From: Bacteroidales bacterium
Lineage (GTDB): Bacteria; Bacteroidota; Bacteroidia; Bacteroidales; Muribaculaceae
DNA length: 32,135 nt
Direction: 5' to 3'
NCBI GenBank assembly: GCA_020860445.1
Contig: JAJBUH010000129.1
Span: 1 to 32,135, forward strand
In this document: positions 1 to 8,154 of the stretch, piece by piece
Numbering within the stretch: the first letter of the stretch is position 1
Layout of the letters: the number at the start of each line of letters is the position of its first letter
Program-made: the position numbers and the translations under genes
Notes under the pieces: model-generated
The model's database searches: none
Told to the model about the DNA's origin: nothing
What the model saw: only the letters and a program-made list of their open reading frames with translations

Positions 1-315
1 CCTGATTATGATACATATATTGATGATATAAGTAATCTCGAGGTTAGTAAATTCCTTAATAGGACAGATTGCGTGTTGATCCCCAATCTCACTTACAACC
101 CTCGCGCCTGTTTTATGCCTACTAATTGTATAGCTGATGGCTCAGTAGCCATCTTGACCACTTTATCCGGAGAGAAAGTTACCCAAGATGATTTGGCCTA
201 TTATGCTACTGATGAGTTTGGTAAATTTTACACAATTGCCAGAAATCGAGGTACCCGGTCTCTAAACATCGACAATAATTCAGTATTTTTCTTTGGCAAA
301 ATAAAAAGAGTATGA
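1..315 (+). CDS. Adenine-specific DNA methyltransferase, C-terminal part (5' end outside window)
   Basis: Frame open from base 1 (PDYDTYIDDISNLEVSKFLNRTDCVLIPNLTYNPRACFMPTNCIADGSVAIL...). VLIPNLTYNPRACFMPxNCIxDGSVAIL resembles the C-terminal part of N6-adenine MTases paired with Type II nucleases. Confidence 0.7.
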   Translation, partial: PDYDTYIDDISNLEVSKFLNRTDCVLIPNLTYNPRACFMPTNCIADGSVAILTTLSGEKVTQDDLAYYATDEFGKFYTIARNRGTRSLNIDNNSVFFFGKIKRV

Positions 316-1499
316 TACAAACTATATCCACTTTCCTAAGCCAATTTGACTTTGATGTGAGAAAGTCGGGGGATGCAAGATTTATGGATCAGAAATGTAC
401 TCCTGATGTGGTTTGCTTTATAGCAGACTGCATTATAAACCTCAATCCCCAAGAAGATTTCACCGTGCACAATATTTGGGATATGAGATACTTCATAAAG
501 AACGCGTCGGCTATCTTTGGTAAACCTAGCCCCAAGAACACCTCAGCCAAACATGAATATGATAAATTTATCCAGCAACCCTTAAGAATGTTGGCTTATG
601 CCCATATACTGGATATTCAAAAATGTGGCAATAAGAATTATTACCGCATCGCCAATCCCGACATACTGGAATATATTGCCACAAAAGAACGTAATGCCTA
701 TAATTTCCTCTATCTTTATATCGTTAAAGTATTGGGAGATAGTAACATATTAAAAACATTTGAGGATTTCAAAAGAAAATGCCTCTTGGGACCTGTTACA
801 AATCAAGATTATTTGGATCTCAAAGAGAGATATACTCGCTTTATCATAGGCAATACAGCTATCAACAAGGCCGTTGAAGTTCATCGAATCTTCACAAAGG
901 TCCTAAATATCTATGCGGCAGAAAATGATATCCAAGGAACTGAGCGAGGACATCTCTCAAAGTATATCATTAGCTTCTCAGATTTGATGTATAATCGTAG
1001 AAATTGGCGCGACCTTGGTAAAGCTAAATCTATGACTAGACAAGAAGCAGCTAATGTAGAAGAAGAGGGTCAAAAAGATTACGACGAATATCAGGTTACA
1101 AAAGCCATAAATCTTATTCGAAAGATTCAAATTGAAAGCGAAGTTAAAGACCAATATGGGGTTGGAGAGGCCACCCAGGTTCATCATATCTTCCCCAAAT
1201 CTCAATTTCCTTTAATAGCTCATTACTTGGAGAACCTAATAAAACTTACTGCTACCCAACATTATACAAAAGCTCATCCTAAAAATCATACCCAAATAAC
1301 GAATAAGGACTACCAGTTGGTCTGTCTACTCGCTAAATCACAGACGATAGAAAAATCAATAAAAACTATAGGAGAAAAATACTATAGGAAAGATGCTTTC
1401 GTTTTCGTTATCAACACTGGACTCGATGCCAATCTAAATACAGATTTGACATTTCCTGAGATTCGAAGCCATTTAAGGGTGCTCTATAATGAAGGATAG
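312..1499 (+). CDS. HNH-type restriction endonuclease (probable)
   Basis: 395 aa ORF; ATG overlaps the MTase TGA (ATGA). HNH-like VHHIFPKSQFPLIAHYLENLIKLTATQHYTKAHP near the C-terminus. Confidence 0.65.
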   Translation: MIQTISTFLSQFDFDVRKSGDARFMDQKCTPDVVCFIADCIINLNPQEDFTVHNIWDMRYFIKNASAIFGKPSPKNTSAKHEYDKFIQQPLRMLAYAHILDIQKCGNKNYYRIANPDILEYIATKERNAYNFLYLYIVKVLGDSNILKTFEDFKRKCLLGPVTNQDYLDLKERYTRFIIGNTAINKAVEVHRIFTKVLNIYAAENDIQGTERGHLSKYIISFSDLMYNRRNWRDLGKAKSMTRQEAANVEEEGQKDYDEYQVTKAINLIRKIQIESEVKDQYGVGEATQVHHIFPKSQFPLIAHYLENLIKLTATQHYTKAHPKNHTQITNKDYQLVCLLAKSQTIEKSIKTIGEKYYRKDAFVFVINTGLDANLNTDLTFPEIRSHLRVLYNEG

Positions 1500-1543
1500 G
1501 CCTCTTCTTCCGACTTCCAAGGCAAAAAGGATGCAGTATACAA

Positions 1544-1567
1544 GGAGGGATAATAGTTTATCCCTCC
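1544..1567. terminator. Perfect 10-bp hairpin GGAGGGATAA-TAGT-TTATCCCTCC between convergent genes
   Basis: Exact inverted repeat 1544-1553 / 1558-1567 just after the nuclease stop; no clear T-run. Confidence 0.5.
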
Positions 1568-1615
1568 CAACACTTCTATAGGGTCAGACTTGGGTAGGGT
1601 AGGCCTATATCTAAG

Positions 1616-2898
1616 TTACAGTTCGTCAATTTTGCCATTTACACAGTCTTCTTCGCGCATCTTTTCCTCAACCCAAGGATTTTCGCGCCTAAACGTTCTG
1701 TACTCCTTGTTTTGGATCACCGTCCAAACGAACACCGCGAAAGCCCCACTCCCAGAACTATGAACGGCCAGGCGTTCGGTTCGCTTACGGTGTCCCAGTA
1801 ATGCCCGATTGCCCAGAAGAAGGTGAAGAATACGGATATGAAGCAGACGATTTCCATGCTGCTGAAAATATCCACCCACACGCTTCTGTATCTCTTATGG
1901 GCCCTGGAGTCTTTCAATGTTTTGAGCGGAGGTTCTTTGTAGGGGATGTTGCGTTGTTTCAAATTATAATTGCGTTCACAGGCCATCTTATCCATGTCAA
2001 GCAGCTTGCGTCGTTGATGGGGGTCTGCGGGCCAGTAAACTCCGCAATCGTACGCCCTGAATCTCAGTCTCCAAACGTATTCCTCGCTGTCGCTTCGGAA
2101 TCGCAAAAGGTCAACGGGCCATTTCGGGTCTGAGGTTTTTTCCGCGCAATGCACGATGCGTTCAACGGTTCTCCCGTCGAGCCACGGGTAATTCGACCAA
2201 AGCGAAAGACAAGCCCAGCGGTAATTTCCGATTTTCATGATCGCGCACAGCTCTTTGAAAAACCACCAGTCGATTATGGGAACTTCCCAGCACAAGTCGG
2301 TGCGCCAAAACACTGGCTTGGTATGGAGGGGGTCGCGGCGATAACCGGTGTGGTCTGTGCAGGTGAAAACATAATCCACGTAACTGGGGGAACGCTTGAT
2401 GACGACGGGCTTCAAGCGCAAGGTCAGATTTTCACTCAGAAGCTCTTTCAATTCTTGAGGCGTGACTTCAAAATCCACCCGGCATTTTCCGGTTCGGAAA
2501 GGGTCAAGGCGTTTTCCGAGATACTCGCCCAGTATTGTTTCGGCTTCATCACTTATGCGGTCCAGCACTGGACTATAGATTTGCGTTTCCTTGGGCTGGT
2601 CCGTTTTTGCGTGTGCGAAATAGCAATCGAAAAACTTCTTTCTTTTGTTCCGCCAATACAATGCGTACGCGGCCAAAAAGCCTATGGGCAGCAGAATCAC
2701 CAGCCCTCCGTACGCAGAATCGAAGGAATCGGACCAATGGGCTACAAGCAGGAAACACGCGACCCAAACCGCAGTGTACAGAACCACCGCTCCCAGCCCC
2801 GTCCAAAACTCCGGGCGCTTTTGGAGCGCGTATTTCCAGCCTGATTTTATGTCCCGAAGGCCCCAGTTCCTGACCACGTTCCAGTCACGCTTGCCCAT
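1616..2898 (-). pseudogene. Membrane protein of unknown function with apparent -1 frameshift near 1744-1747
   Basis: 404 aa frame (MGKRDW start at 2898) ends in SRCSFGR at 1717. The -1 frame continues the final TM segment as GAFAVFVWTVIQNKEYRTFRRENPWVEEKMREEDCVNGKIDEL to 1616. Confidence 0.5.
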
Positions 2899-3169
2899 GG
2901 CCGGAACTGCTGGATCGTGAAGAACGCTCAAGGTTCTCGCACCACTTCAGCATGGTTGCGAGGCCCTTGTTCTTCGCGCTTCTGCGGACCATCGCCACAT
3001 ACAGGCGCGAATCCTTGTGCGCGTACGCCCAGCCTATCGCGTACACCATCACGAGCGTTTGGATGGCGTAGAGGTACAAGAAGGCGGGCACGAGCCACCA
3101 GGAAATCGGCGCGATTCCGAACCACTTCAAGGCGACTAATACGAGTGTGAAAAACAATGCTATTCTCAT
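2885..3169 (-). CDS. Small membrane protein, unknown function
   Basis: 94 aa with two hydrophobic segments; overlaps the start of the downstream membrane gene. Confidence 0.5.
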   Translation of the reverse strand: MRIALFFTLVLVALKWFGIAPISWWLVPAFLYLYAIQTLVMVYAIGWAYAHKDSRLYVAMVRRSAKNKGLATMLKWCENLERSSRSSSSGHGQA

Positions 3170-3213
3170 ATAGGTGTCATTTTAGTTCGCAAATTAAGCC
3201 ATTAATTTCCAAT

Positions 3214-4203
3214 TCACAATGGCTTCTCTTCAAGGGATAGCCTCTGTTTTTTCATTACTACCCCACTCACCTCTTTGATGAATGAGGCGAGGATGGATTT
3301 TTGGAATTCTACATCGTCTGAGGATTCTAAGTTTTGGAGGAGGGTTGGCTGGAGGCGGAACCAGTAGCCGCGCATCATTTTGGTATAATACGCTGCCTTA
3401 TCGTAGGTGCCACCTTCCGAATTAACATTATTAAAGGTTTGTAGTGACTTTACGACTGGCGTGTTTTTATCCCAATTGATGTCAGGGATGCAAATCCAGA
3501 TGCGCGGGTCCTCGTACTCAAAGTTAATCCAAAACAGGGCATAGACACACTCGGCAATTACAAATTCTACATACTGTATGCCAGCCGAATAAGCCTTTGG
3601 CTTGGCTGAGGCGATATAGGGTCGCAATGTGGGTTGGGCCGATGGCTGGTTAAGCAATTTGCCCAGTATGGTGTACAGTGAGTATAGTGAATTGAGATTG
3701 TTGAGGCGCATAGGCTTATCGATTATCTGTATGTTGCACACACTGTTTAGGTATTGGCGGTATCCACTGATGAGACTGCGTTCTTCTGGGTCCGAAGGTT
3801 GCAAAGCCCGCATGCTTAGGCTAAACTCTTCCCAGGTCTTGACATCATAGCCGTCCATCTCCATCTCGTAATTGACTATGTATCCAAACCTGGCCGAGGG
3901 GATGCCATAGGCTCTTTCGTACTGCCCGAAATGATGGTTGGTGTCGCCAATCTTCACCTCAATCATGTAATGATTGCCATCGGCCATATCTATAAAGAAA
4001 TCGACACGGCTATCGCCGGAATTGGCATCGGGCTGCTCCCTCCTCACCTCAACTACTTGACCTATGTCTATCCCCGGAAAGAAGAAGCGCAGCCAATGTT
4101 TCCTAAAGGCTGGCGACACCTCTTGCATTATCCAAGTCATATTTGACAGGTCGTTCTCAGCTCGATAAAACGTTGTCAGTCTATGGAAAAAGCTGTTTGT
4201 CAT
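3214..4203 (-). CDS. PD-(D/E)XK nuclease superfamily-like protein
   Basis: 329 aa; SRVDFFIDMADGNHYMIEVKIGDTNHHFGQYERAYG fits the D-x(n)-ExK nuclease core pattern. Confidence 0.6.
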   Translation of the reverse strand: MTNSFFHRLTTFYRAENDLSNMTWIMQEVSPAFRKHWLRFFFPGIDIGQVVEVRREQPDANSGDSRVDFFIDMADGNHYMIEVKIGDTNHHFGQYERAYGIPSARFGYIVNYEMEMDGYDVKTWEEFSLSMRALQPSDPEERSLISGYRQYLNSVCNIQIIDKPMRLNNLNSLYSLYTILGKLLNQPSAQPTLRPYIASAKPKAYSAGIQYVEFVIAECVYALFWINFEYEDPRIWICIPDINWDKNTPVVKSLQTFNNVNSEGGTYDKAAYYTKMMRGYWFRLQPTLLQNLESSDDVEFQKSILASFIKEVSGVVMKKQRLSLEEKPL

Positions 4204-4329
4204 CTCATTTTAAATAAGCATAAGGAATTCTGGGGCGCAAGCCAAACGCAATGGCAAAATTAGCGTATTTCCCTATTTCTCAAAAATTTCCTCCTAAAAA
4301 TTTTCTCCCATCCACTCTGTGTACCTAGT

Positions 4330-4362
4330 ACAGGTCCCCCTTCTCACCTTTTTCATAAAAGC
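4330..4362. repeat. Repeat A copy 1 (ACAGGTC-N9-ACCTTTTTCATAAAAGC)
   Basis: 33 bp with 29 identities to 8060-8092 by hand alignment. Confidence 0.7.
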
Positions 4363-4502
4363 AACCAGAGATAGGGATTCTTTTCGATGAGACTACCAAA
4401 TTTTTGTTGGATTTTATATGGTTTGTTGATGGTGATTTGAGAAAAATTTTCTAATTTTGCGTTATAATTAAAAGGATTGAACTCAAAATGTGATACAACC
4501 CA

Positions 4503-5075
4503 ATGAATAGTTCAAGAAATGTCATATTGCCAACCCTGCTGGCTCAGTCACAGACTGTATTCTCCTGTGATAGCGTACGACTATTGCTGGGTAGTACACC
4601 TATAGATAATATTTCTTGGAATCTTAATTACTACGCTAAGAATGGCTGGCTCGTAAATCCTCGTCGTGGGTTTTACGCTAAGCCAAACTACAATCCTGAA
4701 GAATTGGCCAATAAGCTGATTACCCCCAGTTATCTTTCCCTTACCTATATGTTGCAAAAATACGGTATGATTTTTCAATATTCCGAAACCATCACAGCCG
4801 TATCTTATCTTTCTCGTATGATTCCTGTTGACAATTTTCTGATTGAATATAGGAGAATCAAAGAAATCATTCTAATAGATCCCCGAGGAATAGAACAAAG
4901 AAATGGCATCAGTTATGCTACACCTGAAAGAGCCTTCCTCGACACGCTCTACTTAAATTCTAATTTTACCTTTGACAATCTTTCTTGTATAGATAAGGGG
5001 GCAGTTGAGGCCCTCCTACCAATTTATTCTAATAAATCCCTAAACAAGCGAGTAGCTTCTCTCATTAAAATCTAA
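4503..5075 (+). CDS. AbiEi-like antitoxin / transcriptional regulator (type IV TA)
   Basis: 190 aa; winged-helix-like N-terminus (NLNYYAKNGWLVNPRRGFYAKPNYNPEELANKL) and YATPERAFLDTLYLN, typical of AbiEi family antitoxins. Confidence 0.65.
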   Translation: MNSSRNVILPTLLAQSQTVFSCDSVRLLLGSTPIDNISWNLNYYAKNGWLVNPRRGFYAKPNYNPEELANKLITPSYLSLTYMLQKYGMIFQYSETITAVSYLSRMIPVDNFLIEYRRIKEIILIDPRGIEQRNGISYATPERAFLDTLYLNSNFTFDNLSCIDKGAVEALLPIYSNKSLNKRVASLIKI

Positions 5076-5438
5076 TGGATACCAATAAACATAAATACTT
5101 CATGCTACAGATTCTGAAGGAAATCTTCACGGATCCGTTACTCTCTACATGTGGATCGTAGCGAAGTTAGTGGTAGAGATGTATTCGACTGCTGGTTCTT
5201 CCTCGACCGCCAAATGTCAGTCAACCCAAATATTGTAGAACTAAGAATGGGCAAATCCCTTTCTGATCATATTGGAGACTGTATCACAAGCCTTCAGTCA
5301 GTAAGTGATAAAAGTATAATGAATGGATTAGGGGAAGTTACGGATGCCAAAATGAAACCTTTCGTGAAAAACAAGTTAAGAAAGGATCTGATACAAAAAC
5401 TTACCTTCTTCCAACAATTTCCTATTATAGATCAATAA
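5075..5438 (+). pseudogene. AbiEii/AbiGii nucleotidyltransferase toxin remnant with internal deletion
   Basis: N-terminal piece MDTNKHKYFMLQILKEIFTDPLLSTCGS* (5075-5161, TAATG-coupled to AbiEi) runs directly into an out-of-frame C-terminal piece VDRSEVSGRDVFDCWFFLDRQ... (5151-5438). The nucleotidyltransferase core is missing. Confidence 0.7.
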
Positions 5439-5485
5439 ACCATATTGTCTATCTATAGTGATTCTCACTACTACAAGATAAGGGG

Positions 5486-5546
5486 AACTATAAAATATGA
5501 ACTGCTAATGTGATTGAATCACATTAGCAGTTCATATTTTATAGTT
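5486..5546. repeat. Perfect 28-bp inverted repeat, 5-nt loop
   Basis: AACTATAAAATATGAACTGCTAATGTGA (5486-5513) - TTGAA - TCACATTAGCAGTTCATATTTTATAGTT (5519-5546). Confidence 0.95.
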
Positions 5547-5820
5547 ATACTTGAGACTTTTCCCCTTTATCCCTTCCAATTAAAGCTCCCATATTCTCTT
5601 TGAAATCCAACCAAATGCGAGTGCTACGGCTTCTATTTTTCAGTTTGTGAGTATCACTCACGAACTGAAGGCCTTGAGTCACCAATTTACGCTTTAACCA
5701 TCTCCAATAGTTACCAGCTTTTGTATAGTCCGGTTCATTATTGATGGCGCGCACAATATCCGTTGCGGAATTACTGGCCATGTCCTCAGCTGTACCCGGG
5801 CCGAATGGCCGTCCCAGCAT
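5545..5820 (-). pseudogene. Possible Bro-N / phage antirepressor-like remnant
   Basis: SATDIVRAINNEPDYTKAGNYWRWLKRKLVTQGLQFVSDTHKLK resembles part of a Bro-N domain. No intact flanking frame. Confidence 0.35.
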
Positions 5821-6025
5821 TTGTCATAAAAGCATCCGAAGATACGCCAATCCCGCCTCACTCTATAGCAAAATCCACAAATGAGAGAAGCCATTTTTCA
5901 TACAGACTCCTAATTTTAAGGAGAATCCTATCCGAACAAATCCTCCATTGTCACTTGGCAATGGATATCATGGGCTTAAGGAAGCCCTATCAGTGGCTCA
6001 CTTTTTCTGCAAATATACAAAAAAT

Positions 6026-6087
6026 CTCTGAACTCAGCGGAAATGTACCTTTTTTCACCACATTTCCGCTGAGTTCAGAGTTTTTTT
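6026..6087. terminator. Bidirectional terminator-like hairpin made of two copies of a 21-nt repeat B
   Basis: CTCTGAACTCAGCGGAAATGT (6026-6046) pairs perfectly with ACATTTCCGCTGAGTTCAGAG (6060-6080). T7 follows on + and a T-rich run follows on -. Confidence 0.8.
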
Positions 6088-6124
6088 GCGATGTTGTCTA
6101 CACTGGACAGGTCAACCTTTACGC

Positions 6125-7834
6125 TTATTGGGTGATGTGCCACTGGCCGCGCTTGGCTGAGCCGTGATAGGAGATTTGGGGCAAGTGCTTGAGTTGGCGC
6201 TTGATGGTGCTGCGGCTTACATGGCACTGCTCTGCTAACTCATCGAGGGTAATGGTGGGCGTGGCAGCCACCGCCTTGATGATGGCGTTGCTCAGGGCCT
6301 CGCCCTTGAGGCGAGGCGGAGCAACATAGGCCGGAGTAGGCGGAGTCACATCGACTGGAGCTGGCTGAGCTGCATAGGTAGGAGTCGGCGCAGCACCATA
6401 GGCTGGGGCGGTGGGAGCAGCATCTATGACGGCTCGTGGCTGCCTATGCTCAGCTGCCCGACGCTGCTCTATTTCCTGCAATATCGAGGATGGACGGCGA
6501 GACAGGTAGGGAACTGCCGGCTCTGAAGCCCCTAGTGGACCCTGAGTAGCAGATGGCGCATACAGGCGCAACATGGCTTCGATGTCGGGGCCGTCTGGAC
6601 CAACGGGCAGATGCAGCCGAGTGCGGAATACCCCGTTGAGGGCAGTCTCTTGTAGCGTAGGAATCTCATGGTATACAATGGGCCATACCGAGAATATAGT
6701 AGAGACCCCGCTGCCGGCTCGTTCGCCAAATTTGATGAAGGAGAACATTTTGAGCAGCACGGCCCCTCTTGGATCCGAAATGCTGCCTTGGATGGCTGAA
6801 TCGACGGATATGCGCATGTTGCCTGGGTTTTCAAAGGTGAATCCGTCATCATCTTTGGTGATTACCACCCCTTGGCGCCCATAGTAATCGGCGTTGGTGA
6901 GGGTGTTGGTCAGCGCCTCGCGCAGCATTTGGTGGATGGGAGTGTCATCATCGCGGAAGACGCCTCGCATTGCGAATGGCACCTTGAGGTCGGCCTGAAG
7001 GCGCGTGAGTGCCTTGACGGCGAAGTCGAACAAGTTGCCGCTCCAGTCGCCAGTCTGCGAAGTGATACGGTCGACCCAACGGGTGTGCAGCACTTTCCTT
7101 TTCTCTTTGAAGTCGAGAAAATAGTTGGGAAATTTGCGGGTAATCTCGTATTCGTAGCCAAACATCAGCAACCCGGCCGCTGTGGGATGGAATTTCATGT
7201 CCTTGCCGACGCCCATGGCGCCGAGATAGCGCAGAAATTGTGTATCATCGGTGTTGTTCCAGTGGTGTGTAGGGTGAGTGTCGCGGAATACCTGACGGTA
7301 TGCCTTGATTGTTTCTTGGCAAAATACCGTCTCGTCCATCTCATCGATTACCTCGCAATCGAGCGATGATGAGGAGGAATCGCGCAGCATGGCACTTACT
7401 TCATCGGGTGAGCACAGAAAGTCGCCATCACCGTATCGGCGGTACGAGCCGGTGCGGGGATCGGGGCCCTTGGAGATAGGTCTGAGCTCGCGCTCGACGC
7501 GTGGCACCTCGATAGCCATGACGCTCTTGCCATCGATGTCTACGACGGTGACCATCGAGTGAGTGAGGATGTTGATGCTAGCTTTTTGCCGATTGCCGGC
7601 CATGCACCACAGGTCTTTTTCTGTCTTGCGGGCATCAGGCAGCCCCTCGACAAATAGCTTGCCGGTCTTTTTGTCCTCGCCCACGCCGAGCAGTATCACG
7701 CCCCCGTCGGTGTTGGCGAATGCGGAATAGGTCTCCCAGAGCGAATCGGGGAACCCGCCCTTGGCGCTTTTGGCCTCGATGTGGTCGCCTTCGCCTTGGT
7801 GTATGGCTTGCAGTATTTGGTCTTTAGTCATCAT
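6125..7834 (-). CDS. AlbA-type putative DNA-binding domain / divergent AAA ATPase with C-terminal HTH
   Basis: 569 aa; EGDHIEAKSAKGGFPDSLWETYSAFANTDGGVILLGV (AlbA_2), PIHQMLREALTNTLTNADYYG (HATPase-like), Ala/Pro-rich linker, then TITLDELAEQCHVSRSTIKRQLKHL (HTH). Confidence 0.8.
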   Translation of the reverse strand: MMTKDQILQAIHQGEGDHIEAKSAKGGFPDSLWETYSAFANTDGGVILLGVGEDKKTGKLFVEGLPDARKTEKDLWCMAGNRQKASINILTHSMVTVVDIDGKSVMAIEVPRVERELRPISKGPDPRTGSYRRYGDGDFLCSPDEVSAMLRDSSSSSLDCEVIDEMDETVFCQETIKAYRQVFRDTHPTHHWNNTDDTQFLRYLGAMGVGKDMKFHPTAAGLLMFGYEYEITRKFPNYFLDFKEKRKVLHTRWVDRITSQTGDWSGNLFDFAVKALTRLQADLKVPFAMRGVFRDDDTPIHQMLREALTNTLTNADYYGRQGVVITKDDDGFTFENPGNMRISVDSAIQGSISDPRGAVLLKMFSFIKFGERAGSGVSTIFSVWPIVYHEIPTLQETALNGVFRTRLHLPVGPDGPDIEAMLRLYAPSATQGPLGASEPAVPYLSRRPSSILQEIEQRRAAEHRQPRAVIDAAPTAPAYGAAPTPTYAAQPAPVDVTPPTPAYVAPPRLKGEALSNAIIKAVAATPTITLDELAEQCHVSRSTIKRQLKHLPQISYHGSAKRGQWHITQ

Positions 7835-7858
7835 GGCTCATCTCTTTTAAATCCGCCA

Positions 7859-7889
7859 CAAAGGTACGGCTTTTTTCGGGTTCTTCCAA
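7859..7889 (-). promoter_or_regulatory. Bacteroidetes-type promoter (TACCTTTG / TTG)
   Basis: Minus-strand TACCTTTG at 7866-7859, TTG at 7889-7887; upstream of the 569 aa ORF. Confidence 0.55.
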
Positions 7890-8059
7890 ATTTTTGACCC
7901 TAAATTTTCAATTATTCAGGCTCTTTTTTTTTAATTTTGACCCTCTAAGACCAAAAACGCACCTTAATCTCATTTTAATAGAGGTTCAATAAGACTTTCC
8001 CTATCACATTCCATAACAAAATAATGTCAGGCTTTACTCCTCTGTCAGGTACACCCAGG

Positions 8060-8092
8060 ACAGGTCACCATTTCCACCTTTTTCATAAAAGC
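8060..8092. repeat. Repeat A copy 2
   Basis: ACAGGTC-N9-ACCTTTTTCATAAAAGC, as at 4330-4362. Confidence 0.7.
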
Positions 8093-8111
8093 CTTACATA
8101 GAGGAAAAGCC

Positions 8112-8132
8112 ACATTTCCGCTGAGTTCAGAG
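8112..8132. repeat. Solo copy of repeat B (ACATTTCCGCTGAGTTCAGAG)
   Basis: Identical to 6060-6080; same orientation. Confidence 0.95.
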
Positions 8133-8154
8133 ATTTTCTGTCAAAATATGTACC

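Noticed and set aside
1801-2920. Plus-strand ORFs 1801-2133, 2149-2844, 2535-2873
   Set aside because: The opposite strand encodes a coherent membrane protein with TM segments; the plus translations are compositionally poor.
5763-6167. 134 aa plus ORF
   Set aside because: Spans the repeat-B hairpin and overlaps the AAA gene end; no domain signal.
6125-7834. AAA/AlbA gene as a complete transposable element
   Set aside because: Flanking direct repeats exist, but no transposase, integrase or clear target duplication is visible, so mobility stays a hypothesis only.
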